Positions 10,472 through 21,563 of a stretch of 64,000 nucleotides of DNA are shown here, piece after piece. Numbering within the stretch: the first letter of the stretch is position 1; each line of letters starts with the position of its first letter. A program made the translations under genes and the position numbers. The notes under the pieces are model-generated. The model saw nothing but the letters and a program-made list of their open reading frames with translations. It searched no databases and was not told the DNA's origin. The stretch is from positions 4,774,001 through 4,838,000 of the forward strand of contig CM070503.1 in assembly GCA_036346375.1 (NCBI GenBank), in the 5' to 3' direction. Source of the DNA: Guadua angustifolia. Taxonomy: Eukaryota > Streptophyta > Magnoliopsida > Poales > Poaceae.

Positions 10472-11590
10472 TCAGGGGGGCCACGTGCCCCCCAAGCCGT
10501 TTTGCGAAAATGCCCTTTATTTTTTTGAAATTACAGATAGATCCTTCGAATTACCAATAGGTCCTTCGCGATTTTTTGTGAGACAAAAAATTTTTTTTTT
10601 CTTCGCGTTTAGGTCTCTGGCGCGGTATTTTACGGAAAAACCTCCTGTTAATTACAAATAGCGAACAAGCCCTTTTCTAATTTTTTCGAGATAGCGACCA
10701 GTCCAAAAATTAACAAACAGTCCCCGGTTCTTACGTTCAGTCCTTTCTGCTTTTTCCCGAAAAAATGTTTTCGCCACCAAAAAACACAGATTCGCTCCAT
10801 TTTCCGGAAAAAATGTTTTCACCACAAAAACACGTTTTCCGAAAAAATGTTTTCGCCACAAAAAACACAGTTCGTCGAAGGTTTATAGCAACTTATCGAT
10901 TTGCCGATCCGCTTTTACGGAAAAATATTTTCGCCACAAAAAACACGCTTTTCGGAAAAAATGTTTTCGCCACAAAAAACACGCTTCTCGAAAAAATATT
11001 TTCGGACATAAAAACACGATTCGCGAAGGTTTATAGCAACCTATCGATTTGTCGACGGTCTTAACCGTCGCTTAAAAAAAACGCGGATTCGTCAAAGGTT
11101 TATAGCAGCCCATGGATTCGCTAACGGTCCTCTCGACCTCCGTTTTCCTTTTAAAAATATTTTCGCCACAAAAAAAACACGCTTTTCCCGGAAAAAATGT
11201 TTTCACCACAAAAAAACACAGATTCGTCGAAGGTTTATAGCAACTTATCGATTTGCCGATCCGTTTTTACCGAAAAAATGTTTTCGCCACAAAAAAAACA
11301 CGTTTTTCCCGGAAAAAATGTTTTCGCCACCAAAAAAACACGTTTTTCTCGGAAAAAAATGTTTTCGCCACAAAAAAAACACAGTTTCGTCGAAAGTTTA
11401 TAGTAACCCGTAGATTAAACGCGGATTCATCGAAGGTTTGTAATAGCCCGTGGATTCGCCAGCGGGTCCTACCGACCCATTTTTTTAAAAAATTACGGAA
11501 ATCGAAAATTCGACAAAATTTATCAAATTTTTTCCAAAAAAAATCGGACTAGAATTTACGCGGCGCAGCGTAGCGCGCTATACAGGCTAG
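10472..11590 (+). mobile_element. Helitron-like element with internal short-repeat array
   Basis: The 3' end has a GCGCAGCG/TAGCGCGC hairpin followed by CTAG|T at 11587-11591; the probable 5' start is A|TC at 10471-10473. The first 270 bp match, in reverse, 30660-30953 of a second copy. From about 10745 to 11400 it carries some eleven copies of a motif close to GGAAAAAATGTTTTCGCCAC, interspersed with repeats of ttcgtcgaaggtttatagca. Short open frames here merely translate the repeats and are not genes. Confidence 0.65.
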
Positions 11591-12321
11591 TAACAATTAA
11601 AAAAAGAACGACAGCAGCCCAAATGCTTGATGTAGATAATTTAAAGGATAATTTTCAGCAATAAACCCAACAAAGTGAGCAGCACAACACTGTGCAACCC
11701 AACCAAGATCAGTCAGTCTATAACCAGATACATCCCCACGATGAGGATCAGTCGACGATGGAGGCAATCCCCACGTCGGGATCGACCGTGTAAAAGTACG
11801 TTTTCTCCACCATATCTATATATATCATCACTAGTTCAATGTCCGTACATTGCTACGAAAAATAAAATTGATAACGAAACATAAAAGCTAAGCAATAAAA
11901 TGAAATTTTGCTACAAGATCGAACATATATTTATCCTAATTACAATAGTTTCTACGATTTCTCCTTCGACGTGAATAAAAACCAAATATACTGTACATAG
12001 TACATAAGGCATTTATGACATTAGAATATATTTAGAAATGATATTCTTAATATGCATTCCTCTGTTCCAAAAATTCCTTAATTGGTAGATGTGCTCTGGT
12101 CTCTGCTGAAAACAAATCCCACAATAAGCACTCCATCGGTTAAAAAACCATTTACATTGTCTGCAGTTCTTATTTACAACAATATTTTCATGTATCCATG
12201 TGAAAGTACATCATCCCAAAAATATTATATTCATCTTAAACAAATACAATGGGGCAGTGATACATGAGAGTGTTCCTTAATGTAAAGCCCAATTTTCTTT
12301 TTGAGAGAAGGAAGAATCAAT

Positions 12322-12760
12322 TTATTGATATAGCTGACGAAACCACCTCTTTGTTGTTGGTGTATGGATCAATCGAGAGTATCTCTCCAGATTTTTTAAG
12401 TTTTTCACTGTCTTTCTTATTTTTGAAAAAACTCCATCATAGAAACTTGCTTCTGAATGACATGTTGGCTGTTGCTTCTTGAGTTGTGCGGCTTTCTTTT
12501 CACGGCGCTTCCGTTCTTTCGTAGCTTCCTCTTGCTGTCTCTTTTGTTGTTTCCTCATTTCAGCTTCTTCCTTTTCACGGTGCTTTTGTTCTTTCAGTGC
12601 TTCCTCTTCATGCCTTCTTTGTTGTTTCTTCATTTCAGCTTCTTCCTTTTCATGTCGCTTCTGTTCTCTCAGCGCCTTCTTGTTTCTTTTGTTGTTTCCT
12701 CGACCAGCTTTTTTCTTTCTCTTGGCGTTTTATTTCCTTCTCAAGGTCAGACAGATCCAC
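12322..12760 (-). pseudogene. Captured fragment resembling CAF-1 large subunit (FAS1) coiled coil
   Basis: Minus-strand reading gives a splice-acceptor-like tttgtcag, then VDLSDLEKEIKRQEKEK, then repeated KEQKxREKEEAEMRKQQKRQ modules: a long charged coiled coil. A one-base frameshift near 12650 separates the two parts. The repeated KEQKRREKEEAE pattern is what I know from the Lys/Glu-rich region of FAS1, the p150 subunit of the chromatin assembly factor CAF-1. The match is from memory of the family, not a search. The fragment lacks the acidic and C-terminal CAF-1 regions, so it is a captured piece, not a gene. Another KE-rich coiled-coil protein remains possible. Confidence 0.5.
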
Positions 12761-12899
12761 CTGACAAACGTTGTTTCTTGAATCTTAATACTAACCAACC
12801 ATGTTCTCCGCTAGTCTCTACTCTCTACCCTCGAATCCAAATTATGGCACTGTATTCTCCACATCCAGACCAATAAAAGCAAAAGAGAGATAAACGCTA

Positions 12900-13635
12900 T
12901 GAATTAGAGAAGCTGTGTTTAGCTATTTTACCTATCTATTTGCCAATGCAGCTGAATCCCCTGTCTACAGTGAGCCAGGCGAGGATGACCAGCCAGAGCT
13001 GTCGCCTCCACGTCCACCTGGGCCACATCATGGGCTCACGCTACGCCCTCCACGCGAGCTCATGGTCCCTCCGTGCCACCTTCTCCGCCTTGGCCTCGGC
13101 GGCGGCAACCTCGCCGGTCTCTCGCACGAGCACCTCCACATCGGAGAAGGTTAGGTGGAGTGCTAGCCGTGGCATCTCATCGCACATCCTGGGTTCGGGG
13201 AGGCATCACAACCGGCAAAGGAAGAGCAGACACGAGCGTGAGCGGCAGCGCGAGGAGTAGCAGGCGTAGCCTAGGCAGCACAATGCGCCTTCTATGGAGC
13301 CGGGGAATCACGACAGGAGAGCCACCTCGAGGGCTCCGCGAGGCGGCTGGGGCCCGACTCCTTGGCGCGGCAAGCTCGAGGGTTCCGTGAGGTAGCCGAG
13401 ACCCGATCTCGTGGTGCTGCAAGCGGCTTCGGCGGTGGAGGAGGGGATGAAGGCAAGAACGGAGGAACAAGGGAAGTGGAACATCGACAGTGGCAAAGCA
13501 GCGCGAGGAAGACAAGGTGTGGCCTCGAGGGGGAAAACGCTGCGTCACGTCGTGGCGGAGGTCTCCAGAAGGAGGCGCTGGATCGATTTGACGGAGCCGA
13601 CGATAATGGCGATTGGTCGCGATTGCGAGGAAGCC
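12900..13635. other. GC-rich stretch, possible captured exonic DNA
   Basis: Markedly GC-richer than its flanks, with overlapping open frames on both strands (for example minus 13177-13548) that show only Arg/Leu/Pro-rich composition and no recognisable domain. It ends abruptly where the duplicated segment starts at 13640. It looks like host gene pieces carried by a transposon, but no source gene is recognised. Confidence 0.35.
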
Positions 13636-13756
13636 AATTTACAGAATTTTTTGGCTTTTATCCCAATTAAAAGATAATATAAGCCAATTAAAGTTAAAAG
13701 ACCACACATCACAAGCCAACGAACTCTTCCACCGCTTCACCTGCACCTAAGACTAA

Positions 13757-14138
13757 GGCCTTGTTTGGAAGCAATGTATTTTCATAGTTTCTAGATAATA
13801 CCATAGTTTCTAAGAATACCATGGTATTTTATACCATGAGGTGTTTGGTTACCATGTCAAAAACTTTATATTAAAAACCATGGTTTGGTAGATACCATGG
13901 TATTTTTAGAGTATTTGAAACTCCACTCCAACCCAAAGTTTTCATGGTTTTGGCTAGCTTCTTATCTATTTCCATTCAAATACCATGGTTTGTGATGTTG
14001 CATCCAAACAATTGGTAGTTCAAGAAATACCATGGTTTTAAAGGAGTTTAGTAAAACCATGGTATTCATGACAAAACAATTGCAAACTATAGTATACCAA
14101 AATCATAGTTTTAAAATACATTGCTTTCAAGCAGGGCC
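13757..14138. mobile_element. Tourist-like MITE, family A, copy 2
   Basis: Same element, same insertion site and same TAA target duplication as the copy at 7774-8155. It was duplicated with the segment rather than inserted independently. Confidence 0.9.
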
Positions 14139-14737
14139 TAACTCTGCATCTAGAGTACAAGCACAAAATCGGGTTCACGCCCAGTGGAGGACAATGTGCG
14201 CCCATCCTTGATCAAAGTATGGAAAGTATATGTGCACAGCTACATTTAAATCCTTCAAGATTGGACATCATCTACAAACATAAAAGCTCAACTAAAAAAT
14301 CGATTGCATTTTTAGAACTCATGCACCTATCGATACAATCATAACTGATTCCCATTAATCCGTATATGACTTAGAGCATGTTTAATAGTAGAGGCGATTG
14401 TTATCTATATACTACTCTATATTATTTAAAGACAAAACTAAAGATAACTTTTACAATAGATGACATCTTAAATTTGTCTGTATGAGATCTTACGATATTT
14501 AATTATTGTATAGAAAAAGTATTTATTATAGGCAATAACTCATGCAATAGTGAATTATGTTGTTTATATAGTCGTCTCTTCACAAAGAGACAATTATACT
14601 CTATATCCTCCTCACTCCTTCATATCAGCAAAAAATCTTACGTAGCGGTATATAGGCAGTGACATCACACCATTGTACATATCCTTATGTACTAATCTAT
14701 TGTATAGTGATTCCAAAAATAGTGTCACCGCATCCAC

Positions 14738-14745
14738 TATAAAAT
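14738..14745 (+). promoter_or_regulatory. TATA box of DEFL gene 2
   Basis: TATAAAAT in the same conserved block as gene 1, 113 bp before the ATG. Confidence 0.75.
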
Positions 14746-14858
14746 CCTTGGCTTTGCAATCTCTCTCCTTCACAGGCCAAACAACCATCACCAACAAACA
14801 GCACAGCTAGCCCATTAGCCTCCTCAGTTCTTACTTGCACCGTTTCCAACAAACAAGG

Positions 14859-15237
14859 ATGAAGAGTAGTCAGGTGCTGCTGGTCGCCATTGCCGTCGCG
14901 GTGCTTCTATCTTCAGGTACTTCTCTTGACGCTTGTACAATTTCTCCATACCTACTGTTGAATTTGGCAACGTACATTTTTAGAGCTGATAATTATATCA
15001 TTCCTATCGTGATCTGCAGATTTGCCGGCAAAGGTATCTGCCCTAGGCCCAAATTGTCTATCGATGATCATGAATCCAGGACAGCCATGTAATCCCCAGG
15101 TGTGCCAAGCGGATTGCTCCCGGCACCACGGCACCGGCGCGTGCGTCTCCGACGGATCCGGTGGTCTTGATTGCGAATGCGAGTACTGCCCGCCTACCTC
15201 GACCCCTTCCACGAGGCTGGATGAATCAGCTAGCTAA
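14859..15237 (+). CDS. Secreted defensin-like peptide, gene 2 (two exons)
   Basis: Exons 14859-14916 and 15020-15237, phase-1 GT-AG intron of 103 bp, 91 residues. It differs from gene 1 only in the signal peptide (Val7 to Leu and Val14 to Ala); the predicted mature peptide is identical, including all eight Cys and the hydrophilic tail. Promoter, intron and 3' flank are also almost identical, so both copies may be expressed alike. Identical mature peptides from two loci suggest either a recent duplication or gene conversion. Confidence 0.85.
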
Positions 15238-16002
15238 GTTAGAATTAATGATGTACTGTATTGCATCGTTTTCCATGCATGGCTACTCAAACAATAGCAG
15301 CGATGTAACGGTGTAGCATGCAGTAACACCGTATAAAGCATATATATAAATAATATAATGACGGTGCAAAGTTTTAATAGTATGTGCTTATACTTTTTGA
15401 AAGAATCGCGGGAAGAGACAAAAATTGAGAATAGGTTGGTTTTATGAATCCCTCCTTGTTATTATTATTCGACTAATATAATTTTGTCTAAGCACAAATA
15501 TGAAGAAAGTTCATAGCCATCAGACGATACCTTCGTATTCATCCGATCGTGGTCTGACAGTGATGACCACCCCTGGAAGTTATTTTTTAAAAAAATGGCT
15601 AGAAACTTTGACATTTCATTAAAAGAGAGCAATAATCGAGCTATAAACATATATCCACACACGCTAGCTCTCAAGTCTGTGAATGCCCGCATCAAGCAAT
15701 GCTCGAACACGAACGTACCGTGTGCGTTCCAGTGCACTCCAATCAACTCTCGTATTATTTACCAGCGTTTTTTGGTGCATCGAGGAACACTTTCAACCCC
15801 CTAATTTCCACAGGATCGATCACTAGAATTAACGTCTCAAAAAATAAGTAGGATTAAATTAAGTACTCCCTCCCATCTTTTTTATTTAACGTATTAGAAT
15901 CCATACCATAAAATTTTTCATCGATATGTTTAAAACAATCTAGATTGGCTATATGAAAATTATATCATTAAACTTGATGTTAAACATGCTATTATAATAT
16001 TA

Positions 16003-16424
16003 CTAGTTCAATGCTCGTACGTTGCTACGAAAAATAAAATTAATAACGGAACATAAAGGTCAAGCAATAAAAAGAAAATCGTGCTACAAAATCAAACATC
16101 TATTTCTCCGATTACATAGAGCGAGCGCGCACCAGAAAGGCAACCTCCTGTACCATAGCCCCACGCCATTAACGGTTCCCACTCCATTTTCCGCCTCCTC
16201 GCCTCCCCCCACGAGCGTCTCCCTCAACCTATTGGCATCATCCACCGTGGCAAACTCCAGCAGCACCACCAGCCTATCTCGTTGCCCACCACCGGCGACC
16301 TGCCCCTGCGCCGCATCGATGAGATCAGGAAGGTCACTCATTACCTCCGCTCAACGGATAAACTCAATACATTTGTAGGAGAGGTAAAAAGCGGTGGGGT
16401 TATATAGATTCAGCAACCGAAGAG
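16003..16424 (-). mobile_element. Helitron with altered interior and small gene fragment
   Basis: Has the same 3' CTAG end and host flank as the Helitron at 10022, but from about 16140 the interior is different. It contains a GC-rich minus frame (16084-16341) with MSDLPDLIDAAQGQVAGG and LLEFATVDDANRLRETL, which looks like a short captured exon of unknown origin. A possible 5' end (A|TCTCTTCGG on the minus strand) lies near 16424. Confidence 0.5.
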
Positions 16425-18429
16425 ATATCTATAGAGTCCATATTAAGAAATCGTCGAATAAGAAATGCAACAAAAGGGAAAGAGATGAGAAGAGACCCAA
16501 CTCCATGATTGAAGCTCTGCTTCCTTCAAAAGGGAATCAATCAATCCAATCTGAAAAATACCAGGAGCAATCGCCGTCGATTCAAATGCTCGATCAATGA
16601 ACGAAAGGAAAGCAATAAATGAGTCATGCATATTTAGTTTATGTTTTGTGATATTAGAGGTCATAACAGGAACCGAGCCCCGCAGATAGCATGAACTCAA
16701 AGTTGTGCTGCTAGGGCAACACCAGAAGGGCATGGAGCAGGGTTGACAAAATCGATGAAAATCGCTCGAAAACTGCAGTTTTTGACCATATAGAGCCGAT
16801 TCAATATCTAAAACAGGTCGGTAAACCGGTCTAATTAAAAAAATCAAAAAATTAGGAAAAATTTTATGTGATGTAAAACCGTTCAATTTTTTTGTCAAAA
16901 CCAACCGGTTTTCAATCAAATCGACATATTTTATGTCAAAATCGTATGGCAACAGTGCAATAGTCAGCACCCACCAATTGACTGGTTGATTTTCAGTCAA
17001 AACCGATTGGTGAAAACCAGGGGATTTTTTTTATTTTTTTCAAAAAATTTGAATTCTTAACCCTTCGGTTTCTAATGATTTTCAAGCAATTTTCGACTCT
17101 ATATTTTTTATTTTCAAATTTTGATTTTATAATAGTTTTTTCGAAATAGGTTTTATGAACCTCGGCATGGAGGCCGTCGCTTGCCCTCACTACTGCCTGC
17201 AAGTCGACTACATGACCTGCCCGTCCTCCGGTTCCGAGGTGCAACTGCTTCATGGCTCCCAAAGGCTGCGCGCTTCTTCTTTCGGATGGGACTTAGTAAA
17301 CATGTTCTTAAGGAGTTAAGAAAGTGTTGTTCTGCATATATAGTGGTATCAGTTAAGGCAGTAATCTGAACCAACCTGCAGGTTGGGCAAATAAAGCTTG
17401 GCATGCATGCACAATCATCGAGCATCCATCTAAATATATTCCATCCCGACCGCTTCCATGTTTGCAGTGTGTATGTTCTTGCCGGCCGATTCTACATACA
17501 TAGTTTGCGACGCGATCGAATCAATCACTAGTCTTTGCTTACATCTCACAAATCATTCATGAATTAGAGCCGTCAATAAAAAATTATGGCAAAAACAAAG
17601 AAAACATATTTATATACAAACTAAGAAAATCATTTATTAGTTGTATGACCACGCTACTGATTGGCTTAGCAACCCATGAAGCGGACGCTTGTGAATTGTT
17701 TGGATGCGCTTCTCCAAGGTTGAGACTAGCACATAGAATAGTGCTACTGTATATATGTGTGTATATGAAGGCTCTTTTGTACTCCTAGAGTATGTACTCC
17801 CATACATGTATTCCGTTGATTAGCTTTGTGATGCATACGGTCAAAGGGTCAAAGGGGACCAGAGCGGACGCGAGTGGAGGGAGCGAGCGGAGGGAGGAAC
17901 CTGCTCGGACGCGAGTGGAGTGGAGCAGAGCGAGCCGAGGCTATGCTCTCGCAAGCGAGTCTCCGTTGCATCTGGCGGGCTTGGACGCGAGAGAAGGCCG
18001 TAGAATGTGTTTCTTTGAGCTTGGATGTTGGATGCAATAGTGCACGAGCTGGGCCAAATTTCCCTGAAGTACAGTAAACCAAATAGCTGCATTAACAATT
18101 TAAACTACATCCACTCATGCTATGCAAGCAATCAAACAAACCCTAAGTGAACAAATCCATAATGGGACTAATTAATGCTTTTGTTACAGCCACATGCATC
18201 CTCGCATAACAACTTCCATTTACCTAGGGTCAGATCTACAGTGTATGAATCTGGGTCAAGTGACACGGATGCTCTTCAAGTAAACACATATGGTTCCTTT
18301 TGCATATAAGCATATAATTCTTTTATTACAAGTTACAAGTTAGTGTTACGAGTTCGTAATGACCCTGATAACCCCGATAACCATTTTTTCTAAATCCTCC
18401 CCTGCATTTACCTAGCCACATGCATACTA
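16425..18429. other. Intergenic, no gene recognised
   Basis: 16740-17160 is rich in a/t runs and aaaccggt-type motifs, suggestive of an old repeat. 17160-17430 and 17840-18080 are GC-richer with overlapping short frames on both strands and no domain. Nothing further can be supported. Confidence 0.4.
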
Positions 18430-18684
18430 CTCCATTCGGTCAAAAATAATTACCGTTTTGGACATCGACACGGTCTCCAAAACTCAACTTTGAACACTAA
18501 TGTTTATAGTATATTTAAAAAATCTAATAAAATTATAATATTATGAAAGTACGTTTCAAGATAAATCTACACATATGATTTTTATGCATCCAATCTAAAT
18601 ATTTAAAAATATATCGATAGCTAATATTTTAAAATTTTGACTGTATGTATCCCAAACCAACAAGCTTTTTTGAACCGGAGAAAG
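18430..18684. mobile_element. Stowaway-like MITE
   Basis: 255 bp flanked by TA. The ends are CTCCATTCGGTCAAAAA and, reversed, CTTTCTCCGGTTCAAAAAA. A TA target and a CTCC..CGGT-type terminus are typical of Tc1/mariner-derived Stowaway elements. Confidence 0.75.
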
Positions 18685-19104
18685 TAGTTTGTGTAACAAC
18701 CAGTTAGTTCAGTTGGATGTACAGTATCGGGAGTACATACTCCTGATAGTATGCGTATATATAATAGGAAGCTTCTTTTCTACTCTCGATAGTAGTTGTA
18801 GTATACGAGTATATAAGACTAGTTAGGTGGTATTTACATTTTTCAGGAGTGATATGTACACTTTCTTAGACATACTATTTTTTATGTGTGTATATGAAGG
18901 TATTTGCAAAATACACTAAAAACTATGTATTCTCTTGCAATTTTTCCTTGTGGATCGCATTAGAATATCTTATAATTAGTATATGAATATACCTAAAGTC
19001 ATATAGAAGTATTTCAAGTTTGTTTAGATGGTATTTTAGAGGTGGGAGTAACTACTCCTAGAAGTAAAATGTATTTTTCACACAAACAAAACACACACAC
19101 TCAC

Positions 19105-19166
19105 ACATACATACATACATACATACATACATACATACATACATACATACATACATACATACATAC
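19105..19166. repeat. (ACAT)n microsatellite
   Basis: About fifteen uninterrupted tetranucleotide units, preceded by a short CA-rich run. Likely length-polymorphic. Confidence 0.95.
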
Positions 19167-19234
19167 ACGTTTTGCTTTTTGCAAAATAGTTACAAAACTC
19201 TATTTGTAATATATCAATATGATATATTACAAGA

Positions 19235-21275
19235 GACAAAAATACTCACTTTGTTTCCTTACACTTGTCATGTATGACCAAACTTTCTTCCTTGAATAAT
19301 TGCATAGCAAAACATTAAACATAGTATAATATAACAGTTTTCATTTAGATTTAAGTTTTACGTTAGTATTTGTATACAAATCCAACTATTAATTTTCACA
19401 TAATTTCTATTATTAATTTCACCTATGTTGGGTTTTAATTCAGAGTTTATACAAAATCAAATTTCTACTTTCTTTTTATTTTTCATTCTGATTTTTTGTT
19501 ATTTTTATTGTTATCGTTTATTTAATTTCAAATTTTAGTTTTAGGTTATAATTCATATACAAATCAAATTGCTAATTTCATCTAATTTTTATTCTAGATT
19601 TTGGAATGATTTCACATTGGTAATTACTTTTATTATTCATTTTGAATTTATATTAAATTTTTTGTTATTTTTCTGAATTTCAAATATTAATTTTAGGTGA
19701 GAATTTGTATACAAATCCAACAAATAATTTAATCTAATTCTTAATCCGAATTTCAACTATGTGTGGGTTTAATATGGAGTTCGTACAAAAATCAAATGCC
19801 TAATTTTCTTTTTTATTTTCTGTTAAGAATTTTTATTATTTTTTATTGTACTTGATATGGACTCTTTCTTTTTAATATAAGTCATTCTAACTCGTTCCCA
19901 CTAGATGGACTATTATTTGTTTTTTAAATAATAACATCCAATGGTCGCTATAGTTGAACTTGATTAGAACTTGATTAGTATCCACTAGATTAAGGGTCAT
20001 ATGTTTTGCTTTTATGTGAGAATTTGTATTGTATTCCTTTTTTTTGTTAGAGAGATCCAATGATGGTTGTAATTAAGGGCTAGATTTTACTTTTTTATGA
20101 GAATTTTTAGCCTATTTCTCTTTTTTTTCTTAGCAAATCTCATGAGCTTTTTCCTTAAAAAACTATCATGAGCTTTTAATATATAATAGAATGCTATAGC
20201 TGAACTTGGCTAGGGTTCACTAGATTAAGAGCCATATGTTTTTCTTTTGTATGAAAATTTGTAGCATATTCATATTTTTTGTTAGAGAGATCTGATGGCG
20301 GTTGTAATTAAGGTCCAAGAGATTAAGGGCTAGATATTTTCTTTTTTATGAGAATTTCTAGCCTATTTCTCTTTTGTGTTATTAACAACTCTCATGAGCT
20401 TTTCCTTCCAAAAAAACTCTCATGAGCTTTTAATATATATAATAGAATAGATTTCCTTTATTTATTCCAAATTTATGTTATGTTTTATTGTTGGCATTGA
20501 CTCTTTCTTTTTATATAAGCCGTTATAACTCAGTCCCGCTAGATAGATGGTTATATGTTTTCTTTAAATAAGAACATCAAATGGCTGCTATAGTTCGACT
20601 TGGTTAGGATCCACCAGATTAAGGGTCAGATATTTTGCTTTTATGTGAGAATTTATTTTGCTTTTATGTGAGAATTTCTAGCATATTTCTATTTTTTGTT
20701 AGAGAGATCTGATGGCGGTTGTAATTAGAGTCCACTAGATTAAGGGCTATATATTTTTCTTTTTATGTGAGAATTTTTAGTATATTTCTATTTTGTTGTT
20801 AGAGAGATCTGATGGTGGTTGGAATTAGGGTCTACCAAATAAGAGCTAGATATTTTTTCTTTTTTGCAGAATTTCTAGCCTCTTTCTCTTTTTTTTCTTA
20901 GTAACTCTCATGAGCTTTTAATATATAATAAATTTTATTTTATTTTTATTCTGAATTTATGATATTTTCTATTGTACTTGATATGGACTATTTCTTTTAA
21001 TATAACCCTTTATAACTCGATCCCGCTAGATAGATGGTTATATGTTTTCTTTAAATAATAACATCCAATGATTGCTATGATTCAACTTGGTTAGGGTCCA
21101 CTAGATTAAGGGCAGATTTTTTTTACTTTTATTTGAGGATTTCTAACATGTTTTTTTAAGAGAGATATGATGTCGGTTATAATTTAGGTCCACCAAGTTA
21201 TAGGCTGGATGTTTTGCTTTTTTGAGAACTTCTAGCTTATTTCTTAGCAACTCTTACGAGTTTTTAATATATAAT
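19235..21275. repeat. AT-rich dispersed repeat with internal modules
   Basis: Starts with a block (acttgtcatgtatgacc, then cattaaacatagtataat) and ends at cgagtttttaatatataat. Inside, a module of roughly 200-300 bp recurs at least four times: a gagagatctgatggcggttg start, gattaagggctagat, then gagaatttctagcctatttc and atgagcttttaatatataa. The same start and end blocks bracket 51625-52912. Class unknown; no coding sequence or terminal inverted repeat seen. Confidence 0.6.
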
Positions 21276-21438
21276 TAATAGATCACCCCTAACACATATT
21301 GATAGCAATTTTTAGGATGCATGAACCAATGGATTTGCATATAAATCAAAATTATTTTCCATTAAACGGTATGATTAAGTAGCATTAAATAGCATGCGTA
21401 TTGTAAAGTGCTTCCAGATATAGTGTCACCACATCCAC

Positions 21439-21446
21439 TATAAAAT
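21439..21446 (+). promoter_or_regulatory. TATA box of DEFL gene 3
   Basis: TATAAAAT within the block conserved with genes 1 and 2 (agtgtcaccacatccac), 117 bp before the ATG. Confidence 0.75.
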
Positions 21447-21563
21447 CACAGGCCTTGCAATAGCTACATAGCCCTCCTTCACAGGCCAGACAACCGTCAC
21501 GATCAACAACACACAGCCGCCCTTTAGTCTTATACTGCCAACGTTCATAACAAACAAGGATCG

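Larger units (their letters stand above)
11831..13639 (-). mobile_element. Helitron end with captured gene fragments (right end unclear)
   Basis: CTAG at 11831-11834 with the same 3'-terminal sequence (ttgctacgaaaaataaaatt, reversed) as the Helitrons at 10022 and 16003. The element runs rightward on the minus strand. Its 5' TC end could not be placed. The interior includes a coiled-coil gene fragment (12322-12760) and GC-rich fragments, and the stretch is ended by the second duplicated segment at 13640. Confidence 0.5.
13640..16120. repeat. Duplicated segment, copy 2
   Basis: Second copy of 7652-10140, offset by about 5.98 kb, in direct orientation. Homology ends near 16120-16140 inside a Helitron whose 3' end and insertion site are the same as in copy 1. 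Confidence 0.9.

Noticed and set aside
10745..11400. Regularly recurring motif that could suggest a CRISPR-like array
   Set aside because: Spacers are themselves repeated and of unequal length, and the context is a plant Helitron. It is a tandem repeat array.
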